In this document: positions 1-8,500 of the stretch, one piece after another
Position numbering within the stretch: position 1 is the first letter of the stretch
How the letters are laid out: every line of letters begins with the position of its first letter
Source of the DNA: Anseongella ginsenosidimutans
GTDB lineage: Bacteria; Bacteroidota; Bacteroidia; Sphingobacteriales; Sphingobacteriaceae
Assembly (NCBI RefSeq): GCF_008033235.1
Contig: NZ_CP042432.1
Coordinates: 248,001 to 312,000, forward strand
Length of the DNA: 64,000 nt
Direction: 5' to 3'
Position numbers and translations under genes: made by a program
Notes under the pieces: model-generated
The model's database searches: none
The model's input: only the letters and a program-made list of their open reading frames with translations
Told to the model about the DNA's origin: nothing

Positions 1-482
1 TAGGTATAAGGCAGCATATTATGCTGTCCGTTCCCGAAATTTTTGCCGTAAAGCACCAGCAGGCCGCCGGAAGACAGGAATCCTGCGATATGCTCCGCAT
101 TTACAAGATCCAGTACATTGGCGGGGAATGTATACTTCATTGTCTTGTGTGTAGGCGTATTAGGTGTTGAATTAATTTCATATTCAATCCATCCCGAGGA
201 TACTACATTCGCCGTGCCGGGGTCACCTTTATCCCCTTTAGGGCCGGTTGCCCCGCGGGGCCCGGTCGCACCTGTTGCTCCGGTGGCACCACGGGGACCG
301 GTAGCGCCGGTCTCTCCCCTGGGGCCGGTAGCCCCCGGATCCCCTTTATCGCCTTTCGGACCGGCTGCCCCTTGTTCTCCCTGGGGGCCGCTGGGGCCGG
401 CAGGCCCTTCCTTTTCACAGGCGGTGAATGCAACTGCCAGCAAAACAGCCAGCAGTATGCCGGTAAGTCTAATTTGTTTCAT
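1..482 (-). CDS. Collagen-like repeat lipoprotein (partial, 3' end outside window)
   Basis: The reading frame opens with an ATG at 482 and runs off the left edge of the window, so the C-terminus is missing. Residues 1-22 form a lipoprotein signal ending in the lipobox AFTAC (Cys22). Residues 26-91 are 22 uninterrupted Gly-X-Y triplets, mostly GAT, GPR, GPK, GDK and GDP. A non-repetitive globular part follows. Bacterial proteins of this type are surface-exposed and can form collagen-like trimers; no specific function can be assigned. The GC-rich repeat makes long open frames on the other strand and in other frames, which are artefacts. Confidence 0.85.
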   Translation of the reverse strand, partial: MKQIRLTGILLAVLLAVAFTACEKEGPAGPSGPQGEQGAAGPKGDKGDPGATGPRGETGATGPRGATGATGATGPRGATGPKGDKGDPGTANVVSSGWIEYEINSTPNTPTHKTMKYTFPANVLDLVNAEHIAGFLSSGGLLVLYGKNFGNGQHNMLPYT

Positions 483-516
483 ATTCGTACAACTTTATTT
501 ATGATCTGTCAATCCG

Positions 517-1212
517 TTAAAATTTTTCTGTCAATACCAGGCTGCCGGACAGTTCACCGCTTTCATCATAACTTTCACCCTGGACCATACCGGTGCCTTC
601 GGCATACCACTGTATGGTTTTCGTGCTGAAATTCATCGGCTTGTCCATTACTTTCATTTCCATATTCATTTTTCCTTCGATCTTCAGGCAACTGAAGGTG
701 CCGGCCGGTACAGTAAGGGATTCCCGGCTAATGACCTTTTTGCCGGTAAACGTCATTTTCAGGGTGGTAAAAACCGTTCCTTCCATTTTCATGGTCATGG
801 TAAGGCTGGCGTCGGGCAATTCATCACCTACCTGAAGGCTGGCGGGCATCACCAGGTCATCACTCTCGACTTCGGTTTCCATTCCTTCCATGGCCGAAGC
901 TTGCGCAGGATAGTAAAGGGCTCTTGTGTCGATATACATTTTATCATCATCGCATTCCATCGTATATTCCACACTAGTGCCCTCGCCTGTCGCATTATCG
1001 CGGATATCTCGTTTCACAGTATAAATTACCCGCTCTCCGCTGCGGGTTATATCCAGCACGGTAAAGCGGATAGAACCGTTGGCTTCTCCTCCGGGATCTC
1101 TCGTTTCCAGCTGAAAGCCTTCACCAACGGCATAAGGAAACCATTGCTCACAGGCGATTTGTGCGCCGGCAACCTGGTTCAGGAAAAGGAGGGATAACAG
1201 GAAGTATTTCAT
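517..1212 (-). CDS. Secreted TapB/DUF3108-like protein
   Basis: About 231 residues. The frame can be extended two codons upstream to a TTG at 1218, but the ATG at 1212 directly precedes a typical signal peptide (hydrophobic LLSLLFLNQVAGA, about residues 3-17), so I prefer it. The rest is a beta-rich secreted domain with the late LTVPAGTFSCLKIEG pattern seen in the DUF3108/TapB-like family of Bacteroidota. Its biochemical role is unknown. The lipoprotein gene just upstream ends only a few bases away on the same strand, so the two are probably co-transcribed. The family assignment rests on pattern recognition and is moderate. Confidence 0.7.
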   Translation of the reverse strand: MKYFLLSLLFLNQVAGAQIACEQWFPYAVGEGFQLETRDPGGEANGSIRFTVLDITRSGERVIYTVKRDIRDNATGEGTSVEYTMECDDDKMYIDTRALYYPAQASAMEGMETEVESDDLVMPASLQVGDELPDASLTMTMKMEGTVFTTLKMTFTGKKVISRESLTVPAGTFSCLKIEGKMNMEMKVMDKPMNFSTKTIQWYAEGTGMVQGESYDESGELSGSLVLTEKF

Positions 1213-1218
1213 GATCAA

Positions 1219-2043
1219 TTAGCAAGAAGGGTCATCTGACTGCACGATCAGCAAGAGTTCGCCTTCCGTGCCTATGCTGGCGCTGGTGATCTCGCCGCTT
1301 ACACCAAGCGACTCCAGGTGATCGTTAAACAGCCCTTCTATAATACCCCGGTAGGAATTAAAATGGTTCACCACCTGTTCTTCAATGGCCTCTCTCATCT
1401 GGCTTTCCCTGTCTGCTGCAAAAAGATCGCAGGCAAAGGCGCAGGCATTATCTACGCAGGGCCCGGTTTCCTCATAGGTGGAACTCAGTTCGGCCGCGAT
1501 GTCCGAGATCGTTAACCTTCCTCCTGCTGCTCCCACGCTGAGCCATACCTCTATTTTCATATCATTCAGGTCGATCCTGGGATCGCCGCATATGCAGGCA
1601 ATATTATCCACGCAGTTCCCGACGATCTCAGTCCCCCCTTCTTCAAAGAAAATGGTAATAAGGCCTTTTCGGGACCGCGCATCCGGCTCAAAACTGGTGG
1701 AATTTACATCATTAATGTATATCGAATAAGGGTTCTGCCTTTGCAGCGGAATATCAAAGGCAATGTCAAGATCAAGAGCGTCCACCCTCAGGTAGCTGTC
1801 ATCCGGTTTATAGAAGGCGGAAACGTCCTCTGCGCTGAATTCATGATCATTAGGGGTATAATTATTAAGGCGAAGAGAAACACCGTCAAAGGTGGAACTC
1901 AGGGCCCCTAGCCACTCCTCCTTCTCCAGGGTCTGTGATTCAGTACGCACGCCGTTTTCGCAGCAGCCGGAAACCAGCAGGACCGATAAGCCCAGCCATA
2001 CAAACGCCCCGGATTTAACACCTTGCTGAGTAAAAATTTTCAT
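1219..2043 (-). CDS. Hypothetical cysteine-rich lipoprotein
   Basis: A 274-residue protein starting at ATG 2043. It has a lipoprotein signal ending in LLVSGCC, so it should be anchored in the outer or inner membrane. The mature part contains closely spaced cysteines (CVDNIACIC and CVDNACAFAC), which suggests disulfides or metal binding outside the cytoplasm. I do not recognise a family. It lies immediately upstream of the TapB-like gene on the same strand and probably heads that transcript. Confidence 0.75.
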   Translation of the reverse strand: MKIFTQQGVKSGAFVWLGLSVLLVSGCCENGVRTESQTLEKEEWLGALSSTFDGVSLRLNNYTPNDHEFSAEDVSAFYKPDDSYLRVDALDLDIAFDIPLQRQNPYSIYINDVNSTSFEPDARSRKGLITIFFEEGGTEIVGNCVDNIACICGDPRIDLNDMKIEVWLSVGAAGGRLTISDIAAELSSTYEETGPCVDNACAFACDLFAADRESQMREAIEEQVVNHFNSYRGIIEGLFNDHLESLGVSGEITSASIGTEGELLLIVQSDDPSC

Positions 2044-2148
2044 GAGTCATACTATTTATTTATACCATTATTTTTCGTAACCAAAATTCGCATATCTTTA
2101 AACAAGGGAATTGTAAAAATGAGACATAAAGCGCTAAAGCGGTACGAT

Positions 2149-2538
2149 TCAGAATGCATCGCCGATCCCGGCCTTCTCCCAGAGAATCAGCGTTTGATCC
2201 TCGTTTCCCGGGATGGTATACGCCGGAATGCGCATTCCCACGCTTATGCCGGGCATATAAATAGGGTCGATCAATTTTTTCCGGACCATTTCAAAAGCGC
2301 TTCCTGAATCCGGCTGCACCCTGAACGAAAACGCGTATTGATGGATATTATTAACGGTGGTGCCGGTGCGCTCCACCGCCAGGAGTGATGCAATGCCCTT
2401 AATGCCGTTTTCCATGATAAACTCCTTTTCCTTTGCAGATGGCCCGGACCCCGGGAAAGTGGAAATGAGGCTCCACAGGAGCAGACCCAAAGAAATGCAG
2501 ACGATTATTGCTACGCGTGCTTTTGAATTCTTTTTCAT
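2149..2538 (-). CDS. Hypothetical membrane-anchored protein
   Basis: A 129-residue protein starting at ATG 2538. After a short basic N-terminus (MKKNSKAR) there is one hydrophobic segment, about residues 9-28, acting as a signal anchor, followed by a small soluble domain of about 100 residues. No motif is recognised. It is a single gene: the lipoprotein gene downstream has its own 5' gap, and the upstream AraC genes are divergent. Confidence 0.6.
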   Translation of the reverse strand: MKKNSKARVAIIVCISLGLLLWSLISTFPGSGPSAKEKEFIMENGIKGIASLLAVERTGTTVNNIHQYAFSFRVQPDSGSAFEMVRKKLIDPIYMPGISVGMRIPAYTIPGNEDQTLILWEKAGIGDAF

Positions 2539-2629
2539 CGTACTAAAATGAGCAGCACCAGGAAAAAGAAATTGTAAAAGTGGGACAATATTTCTTAGTT
2601 TAGTATATAATTTCCGTTGTATAGAGAAC

Positions 2630-3499
2630 GTGTTTTACCAAAGCTATTTACCCTCCACGCGCTTCCGCGACCTGGTTGCCAGGTATATGATCGTAATTGA
2701 CGATGGAAAGCATACCGGCTGGCAAAAAATGGACGTCGTGCCCAACGGCCTGCCCGGTCTCGGATTTTCCTATGGCGAAAACTTCCATTACTTCGCGGGC
2801 TGCGAACCATCAAAGGAAATATCCTCTGCAAACGTCGTGGGCATTCACAGCAGCCCCTATACGACTACCTGGAAAAACCCCATGCGTTTATTCGTTATCG
2901 TATTCAGGCCGCTCGGATTATACCAGCTGCTGAAACAGGATATGGGGGCATTAAAAAACGATCTCACCAGTTTTAACTTATTGGGATTAACTGAATCGGA
3001 AGCCATTTGTGAAAGGTTATCTGTTTTGCCTGCACATGAAGACAAAATAGCCTTCATGGAAACCTGGATGGCAGGAAAATTGAGTGGAAAAGATGTAAAA
3101 ACCACCTTAACCGGACATATAACCGACCTGATCCTTGAAAGAAAAGGAATGGTGTCTATCAGCAGCCTGGCAACAGAACTGCATGTCAACAAAAAATACA
3201 TAGAAAGGCATTTCAACGAGCAGCTAGGCCTCACCCCCAAGGAATACGCTGACATCATTCGCTTCAGTTACCTGAACACTTTAATGCTGCGCGAATCCAT
3301 ATCCTGCAGCGAACTCACATACCTGGGTGACTTTTATGATCAGTCCCACCTGATCAAGCATTTTCAAAGAATGACCGGCCTTACGCCTAAAGCCTTTAAA
3401 GAAAATGCAAAATTGAGCCCTGAAGCGCTGTTCCTGAGAAAACACAATATCTTCGAACTCATTTCCCGGACTCCGGGCTTTATCGTTCAGGAATACTAG
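2630..3499 (+). CDS. AraC-type transcriptional regulator (DUF6597-like sensor), copy 1
   Basis: About 289 residues. The C-terminal third holds the two helix-turn-helix units of the AraC family (SISSLATELHVNKKYIERHF, then the FYDQSHLIKHFQRMTGLTP signature). The N-terminal 150 residues (SYLPSTRF, PNGLPGL, VFRPLGLYQLL) look like the DUF6597-type domain rather than a cupin. No ATG is available: GTG 2630 is the first usual start, but similarity to the next gene begins a few codons further upstream, so the true start is uncertain. It is followed 58 bases later by a clear paralogue. Ligand and target are unknown. Confidence 0.85.
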   Translation: MFYQSYLPSTRFRDLVARYMIVIDDGKHTGWQKMDVVPNGLPGLGFSYGENFHYFAGCEPSKEISSANVVGIHSSPYTTTWKNPMRLFVIVFRPLGLYQLLKQDMGALKNDLTSFNLLGLTESEAICERLSVLPAHEDKIAFMETWMAGKLSGKDVKTTLTGHITDLILERKGMVSISSLATELHVNKKYIERHFNEQLGLTPKEYADIIRFSYLNTLMLRESISCSELTYLGDFYDQSHLIKHFQRMTGLTPKAFKENAKLSPEALFLRKHNIFELISRTPGFIVQEY

Positions 3500-3557
3500 A
3501 AGCCTCCGCAATAGTCCTGAAATTTTTAACTACTTTTAAATAAAACATAATCCTCTA

Positions 3558-4475
3558 TTGGAATTATTTTACAAAAGCTATTTACCCTCCGGGCGATTCG
3601 CGAGGTTCATCGCGCGGTATATAATTATTGCAGATGACGGGGGCCATTCTGCCTGGCGAAAAATGGACTCTCTTCCAAATGGGTTACCTGGATTGGTTTT
3701 CTCATTCGGTGAACACTTCCGGTACGAAATTGCCGGCAGGCCGGGCTCTTCCAAAGAAATCTCCTGCGGAAATATAATCGGTATTCACAACTGTACGTAC
3801 ACGGGAAAATGGAAAGATTCACTTAAAGCGTTCGTGATCATTTTTAAGCCGCTGGGCTTGTTTCATTTGTTGAAACAAAATATGCATGAACTGAAAAACG
3901 ACCTGACCGGTTTAAACCTGGTTGGTATTACGGAAGCGGCATGGATCGGCGAAAAGCTTCGTCTTTTGCCGGCGCATGAGCAGCAGATTGCCTTTGCAGA
4001 AGAATGGCTGGAAAAAAGGTTTTCGCAAAAAAAGCTGGATTATACAATTACCGAGTACATTACCGAACAGATCATCGAGCGCAAGGGAATGGTTTCGATA
4101 CAGGGAATTTCCGGGGAAATGAACATCAACAAGAAATACATTGAAAGGAATTTTAACTATCAACTCGGGTTAAGCCCCAAGGAGTTCGCCGAAATTATCC
4201 GGTTCAATTACCTGAATACTCTGATGCACCGGGAGGCCGCTTCCTGGAAAGATCTCGTTTACCTGGGGAATTTTTATGACCAGTCCCATCTGATAAAGCA
4301 TTTTCAGAGGATAACCGGGCTTAGCCCTCAAGCTTATAAAAAGATCGCCGGCCTGCAGGCCGGCGCGCAGTTTTTATCCCGGCACAATTTATTTGAGCTG
4401 ATCTCCGCCACTGAAACCTCCGGGCTTTTTTTAAATCTGGGAAACCCTGCATCCGGGGAGAGTGCCAACGTTTAG
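3558..4475 (+). CDS. AraC-type transcriptional regulator (DUF6597-like sensor), copy 2
   Basis: A 305-residue protein starting at TTG 3558, more than half identical by eye to the preceding gene along its whole length. Shared blocks include SYLPS-RF, PNGLPGL, LKNDLT, ERKGMVSI, NKKYIER and FYDQSHLIKHFQR. It carries the same N-terminal sensor-like part and C-terminal double helix-turn-helix. The tandem arrangement points to local duplication followed by divergence. The gene ends 6 bases before the convergent tsaD stop codon, with no terminator visible between them. Confidence 0.85.
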   Translation: MELFYKSYLPSGRFARFIARYIIIADDGGHSAWRKMDSLPNGLPGLVFSFGEHFRYEIAGRPGSSKEISCGNIIGIHNCTYTGKWKDSLKAFVIIFKPLGLFHLLKQNMHELKNDLTGLNLVGITEAAWIGEKLRLLPAHEQQIAFAEEWLEKRFSQKKLDYTITEYITEQIIERKGMVSIQGISGEMNINKKYIERNFNYQLGLSPKEFAEIIRFNYLNTLMHREAASWKDLVYLGNFYDQSHLIKHFQRITGLSPQAYKKIAGLQAGAQFLSRHNLFELISATETSGLFLNLGNPASGESANV

Positions 4476-4481
4476 TATGGA

Positions 4482-5483
4482 CTACAAGCTCCACCTGGCC
4501 AGCGGACTCACGTCCTGCCCGGCAAAATCGCCCTTCAGGTATTTATAATAGGCGGCAATGGCGATCATAGCGGCATTATCGGTGCAATACTCCAGCCTTG
4601 GAATAAAAATTTCCCATCCGAGCGCCTTTCCGGCTTCCTGAACAGCATCCCTGAGGCCGGAATTTGCGGATACCCCGCCGGCGATCGCTACCTGTGTGAT
4701 ACCCGTTTCCCCGGAGGCCTTCTTTAGTTTATTCAGCAGGATACTGACGATGCGGCTTTGCACGGAGGCGCAGATATCCGCCATATTCTCTTCCAGGAAA
4801 GAGGGATTTTTATGTATATGGTCCCGAACAAAGTAAAGGATGGATGTTTTTAAGCCGCTGAAACTAAAGTCCAGGCCGGGTACGGAAGGTTCCGGGAACT
4901 TAAAGGCATCCGGGTTTCCCTCCCGGGCGTAGCGGTCAACAAGGGGCCCTCCCGGGTAAGGCAGGCCAAGGATCTTGGCGGTTTTATCAAATGCTTCCCC
5001 GGCAGCGTCATCCAGCGTTTGCCCCAGCAATTCCATTTCGAAATAATCATTTACTTTCACGATCTGGGTATGCCCCCCGGAAACAGTAAGGCACAGGAAG
5101 GGGAAAGCAGGCCGGGGTTCATCAATAAAATGCGCCAGAATATGCGCCTGCATATGATTTACTTCGATGAGCGGAACTTTAAGCCCAAGGGCAAATGCTT
5201 TGGCAAAAGAAGTGCCTACCAGCAAGGACCCCAGCAGGCCCGGCCCCCTCGTAAAAGCTACCGCATTTATATCTTTTTTGCTTATTTTCGCCTTCTTAAT
5301 GGCCTGATGTACTGCGGGAATAATATTTTGCTGGTGGGCCCTGGAAGCCAGTTCCGGCACTACCCCTCCATACGCTTCATGGACGTGCTGCCCTGCGATA
5401 ATATTGCTCAGTATGCTGCCGTTATCACAAACAGCAACGGAAGTTTCATCACAAGATGATTCAATGCCAAGAATAACGCACAT
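4482..5483 (-). CDS. tsaD: tRNA N6-adenosine threonylcarbamoyltransferase TsaD
   Basis: A 333-residue protein, normal length for the family, starting at ATG 5483. It transfers the threonylcarbamoyl group made by TsaC to A37 of ANN-decoding tRNAs, together with TsaB and TsaE. Diagnostic features are the start LGIESSCDETS, the metal-binding HMQAH motif near residue 109, TVSGGHTQIV, AIAGGVSANSGLR, and the late YCTDNAAMIA motif with the metal-ligand aspartate. It is cytoplasmic and universally conserved. It lies divergent from tamB, a neighbourhood that recurs in Bacteroidota. Confidence 0.98.
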   Translation of the reverse strand: MCVILGIESSCDETSVAVCDNGSILSNIIAGQHVHEAYGGVVPELASRAHQQNIIPAVHQAIKKAKISKKDINAVAFTRGPGLLGSLLVGTSFAKAFALGLKVPLIEVNHMQAHILAHFIDEPRPAFPFLCLTVSGGHTQIVKVNDYFEMELLGQTLDDAAGEAFDKTAKILGLPYPGGPLVDRYAREGNPDAFKFPEPSVPGLDFSFSGLKTSILYFVRDHIHKNPSFLEENMADICASVQSRIVSILLNKLKKASGETGITQVAIAGGVSANSGLRDAVQEAGKALGWEIFIPRLEYCTDNAAMIAIAAYYKYLKGDFAGQDVSPLARWSL

Positions 5484-5525
5484 ACTTGATCTTTGATTCT
5501 GGTGCTATGTTAAAAAAGCAAAGTT

Positions 5526-8500
5526 ATTAAAAAAGCGCTCAAAATATCAGCCATTATTATCCTGTCAATAATCCTGTTATTGATACTGGCCCTCCCCTTG
5601 CTGCAATCCAGGACCGTACAAACCTGGGTAGCGCAGGAAGTGGCGGCGCCCTATCTTTCCAGGGAACTCCAGACCAGGGTGGAAATAGGCAGCCTTTACC
5701 TTCGTTTCAACCTGATCGATGCAATTAACCTGCGTTTCAGGAACCTGGTACTCCGGGATGTATATGTCGAAGACCGGGAAAAGGACACCCTGCTGTATGC
5801 GCAGAAACTGCTGCTGAGTGTGAAAGAATTCGACCTGGACAAGAGCAGTTTCCGTTTCGGCGAAGCCAGTCTTGCAGGAACCAGGTTCTACCTTAAAACC
5901 CTGCCTGACAGCAGCGCAAATCTGGAATTTATAGTAAACTATTTTCAAAAGGAAAAATCCGACACGCTGGGCCGGAAGGCGCAAAAACCCTTCACCCTGC
6001 AGATAGACAAGATGCTGCTTGATGATGTTGCGTTCAGGTACCGTTCTCTTCTCCCGGGAAACGGGCAGGCAGAACCGCCGCCGGATGCCATTAACTTTAA
6101 AGACCTGGACGTTTCCAGCCTGCACGCCGAGATAGAGGGCTTCCGGACGGACGGCAGGGAAACCCGGGGGAATATCGCCAGGATCAGCCTTCAGGAAAAA
6201 AGCGGTTTCGTGCTGGACCATCTTTCGGCCAAACTTTCCTTCCTTCCGGGAAAAATAGAGCTGGATGAACTATCATTACAAACCCCCTACAGCAGCGTCA
6301 GCAATTATCTTGTCTTTACCTTTGAGCAACTCGCCGATTTCAATGATTTTGAAAACAGCATTGACATGGAAGGGCGTTTTAACAATTCCCGCGTTGCTGC
6401 CAAGGACATTGCCTGGTTTGCGCCCGGCCTCCGTAAGATCGGGCTGAGTGCGGGTATTGACGGTACTATTTCCGGCAGCGTTTCCAACCTGCGTGCCAAT
6501 AACCTGCTGGTGACCCTGGGCAGAAGCACGTATTTCCGGGGTGATTACCGGGTCAGAGGCTTGCCGGATCTGGACAACACCCTGCTTGAGCTTGATTTCA
6601 ACACCCTTTCTACCAATAAAGCGGATATTGAATACATTCTTTCCCGGGTATCGGAAAATCCGCCCAAATTGCCTGAATTCCTTGAAAACGCCGGCAATAT
6701 TTATTTTACGGGAAACTTTGACGGCCACTACAATGACTTCCTTGCCGCAGGTGAGCTGAAAACCTCCCTGGGCAGGGTCGAAGGCGAAGCCAATATGCAA
6801 TTCAATACGGCCGTGCCGCAATACGCGGGAAATATCGCCGCCTATGACCTGGACCTGAAGCAATTCACCGGCAACAGCAGCCTGGGCAGCGCCACCTTCA
6901 AAGCGGAGATTGAAGGAGCGGGTTTCAGGCTGAAAGACCTGCAGGAGGAGATTACTGCCAGCATTGAATACCTGGATTTCAAAGGTTACCGCTACAGCAA
7001 TATACAGGTGAACGGCGTCGTGGACAAGAAGCTTTTTGAAGGGCACGTAAAGATCAATGACCGGAACCTCAAGCTGGACTTTAACGGACTGGTGAACTAT
7101 AACCCGGCACAGCCCGAATTCCGTTTCAGCTCCACGGTAGCCGAAGCGCGGCTGAATAACCTCCATCTTAGCCGGGATACAATAATACTCAGCACCCACC
7201 TGGAAAGCAATTTCACCGGTACGGACCTGGAGAACATACAAGGATCTATCCTGCTAACGGAAACCTCCTTGCAAAGCGATACCAACCGTTACCAGATAGA
7301 TACGGTAAACCTGGAAGCTACCGGCAGCAGCAGCGACCGCCTGATCGTTCTCCGCTCGGATTTCCTGGACGGAACCATGAAAGGCCAGTTTGACATTACC
7401 CGTCTTCCTTCCGGCTTTAAAACCGTTCTGAAGAAGTACCTGCCCAGCCTGGAAATGGGAATTATCCGGGAAGCGACCGAGCTTCAGAGCTTTAACTTTG
7501 CCTTTCAGCTAAAGAACCTGGAGCCCATCACCTCCGTATTCCTTCCGCAGCTCCGGATTCCCGACCAAGGTTCATTTTACGGCAGTTTTAATTCTTCCGA
7601 TCAGAAATTATTACTGGCAGGGGGCATGGAAACAGTTGAATACGGGGGCATTATATTCCGTAATTTAATCATTGACGAAGAAAATAGTCCGGACGCGATT
7701 TTTGTCAATGCAACCGTTGACAGCGTTTATTTCAGCGACAGCCTTTCGGTGAATAACGTCAGCCTTTCGAATTACATCCGGAACGACAGCCTGAATTTTA
7801 ACGTGAAACTCGCTAATGACAACGGAGTAAACCGCCTGGATATCAATGCCCTGATAGAAGTGGATTCTTCGAGAGCGTCCTTCAGCATCCTGCCGTCAGA
7901 CATCGTCCTCGACAGCCGGGAATGGCGGATCGAAGAAAGCTTTAAACTGCTGTACGCAGACAGTAGCCTGGTAATTGACGGCTTTTCGCTCCGGAACAAC
8001 GGGCAGTCATTCAGCGTGAGCGGAGCGATCTCTAAAAGCGACAGCCTCCCGCTTAACGTGGCATTTACCGATCTTGATATTGCCACCTTCGACCCGCTGA
8101 CAAAGCAATTCAATCTTCGCCTTGGAGGAATTATGAACGGCGAGGCAACCATCAGCGCCGTGCTTTCCAAGCCAAAGGTCAGCAGCAGCATCAACGTGTC
8201 CGGTTTTACTTTTAACGAAACCGCTATCGGCGATCTGCTGATCTCATCCTCCTACAACGCGGAAAGCCAGGCGGTCAATTTTTCCGTGGGACTGCTCAAA
8301 AACCTGATTCCCTCCTTCAGTATCTCGGGCGACATCCAGACAGGAAGCGAAAACAATGCGCTTTTTGCAGACATGGAATTCAATCACGCTGAACTGGTGC
8401 TGCTGGAGCCCTTCCTTGGCGGACTTGTTTCCGACCTCAAGGGGCAGCTTACCGGGCGAGTGATTGTCCAGGGTACGCTGGAGCAGCCGGAAATAAATGA

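Noticed and set aside
118-504. Plus-strand proline-rich frame and a second minus-strand frame over the collagen repeat
   Set aside because: Both are shadows of the Gly-X-Y coding repeat on the minus strand, which has a start codon, signal peptide and lipobox.
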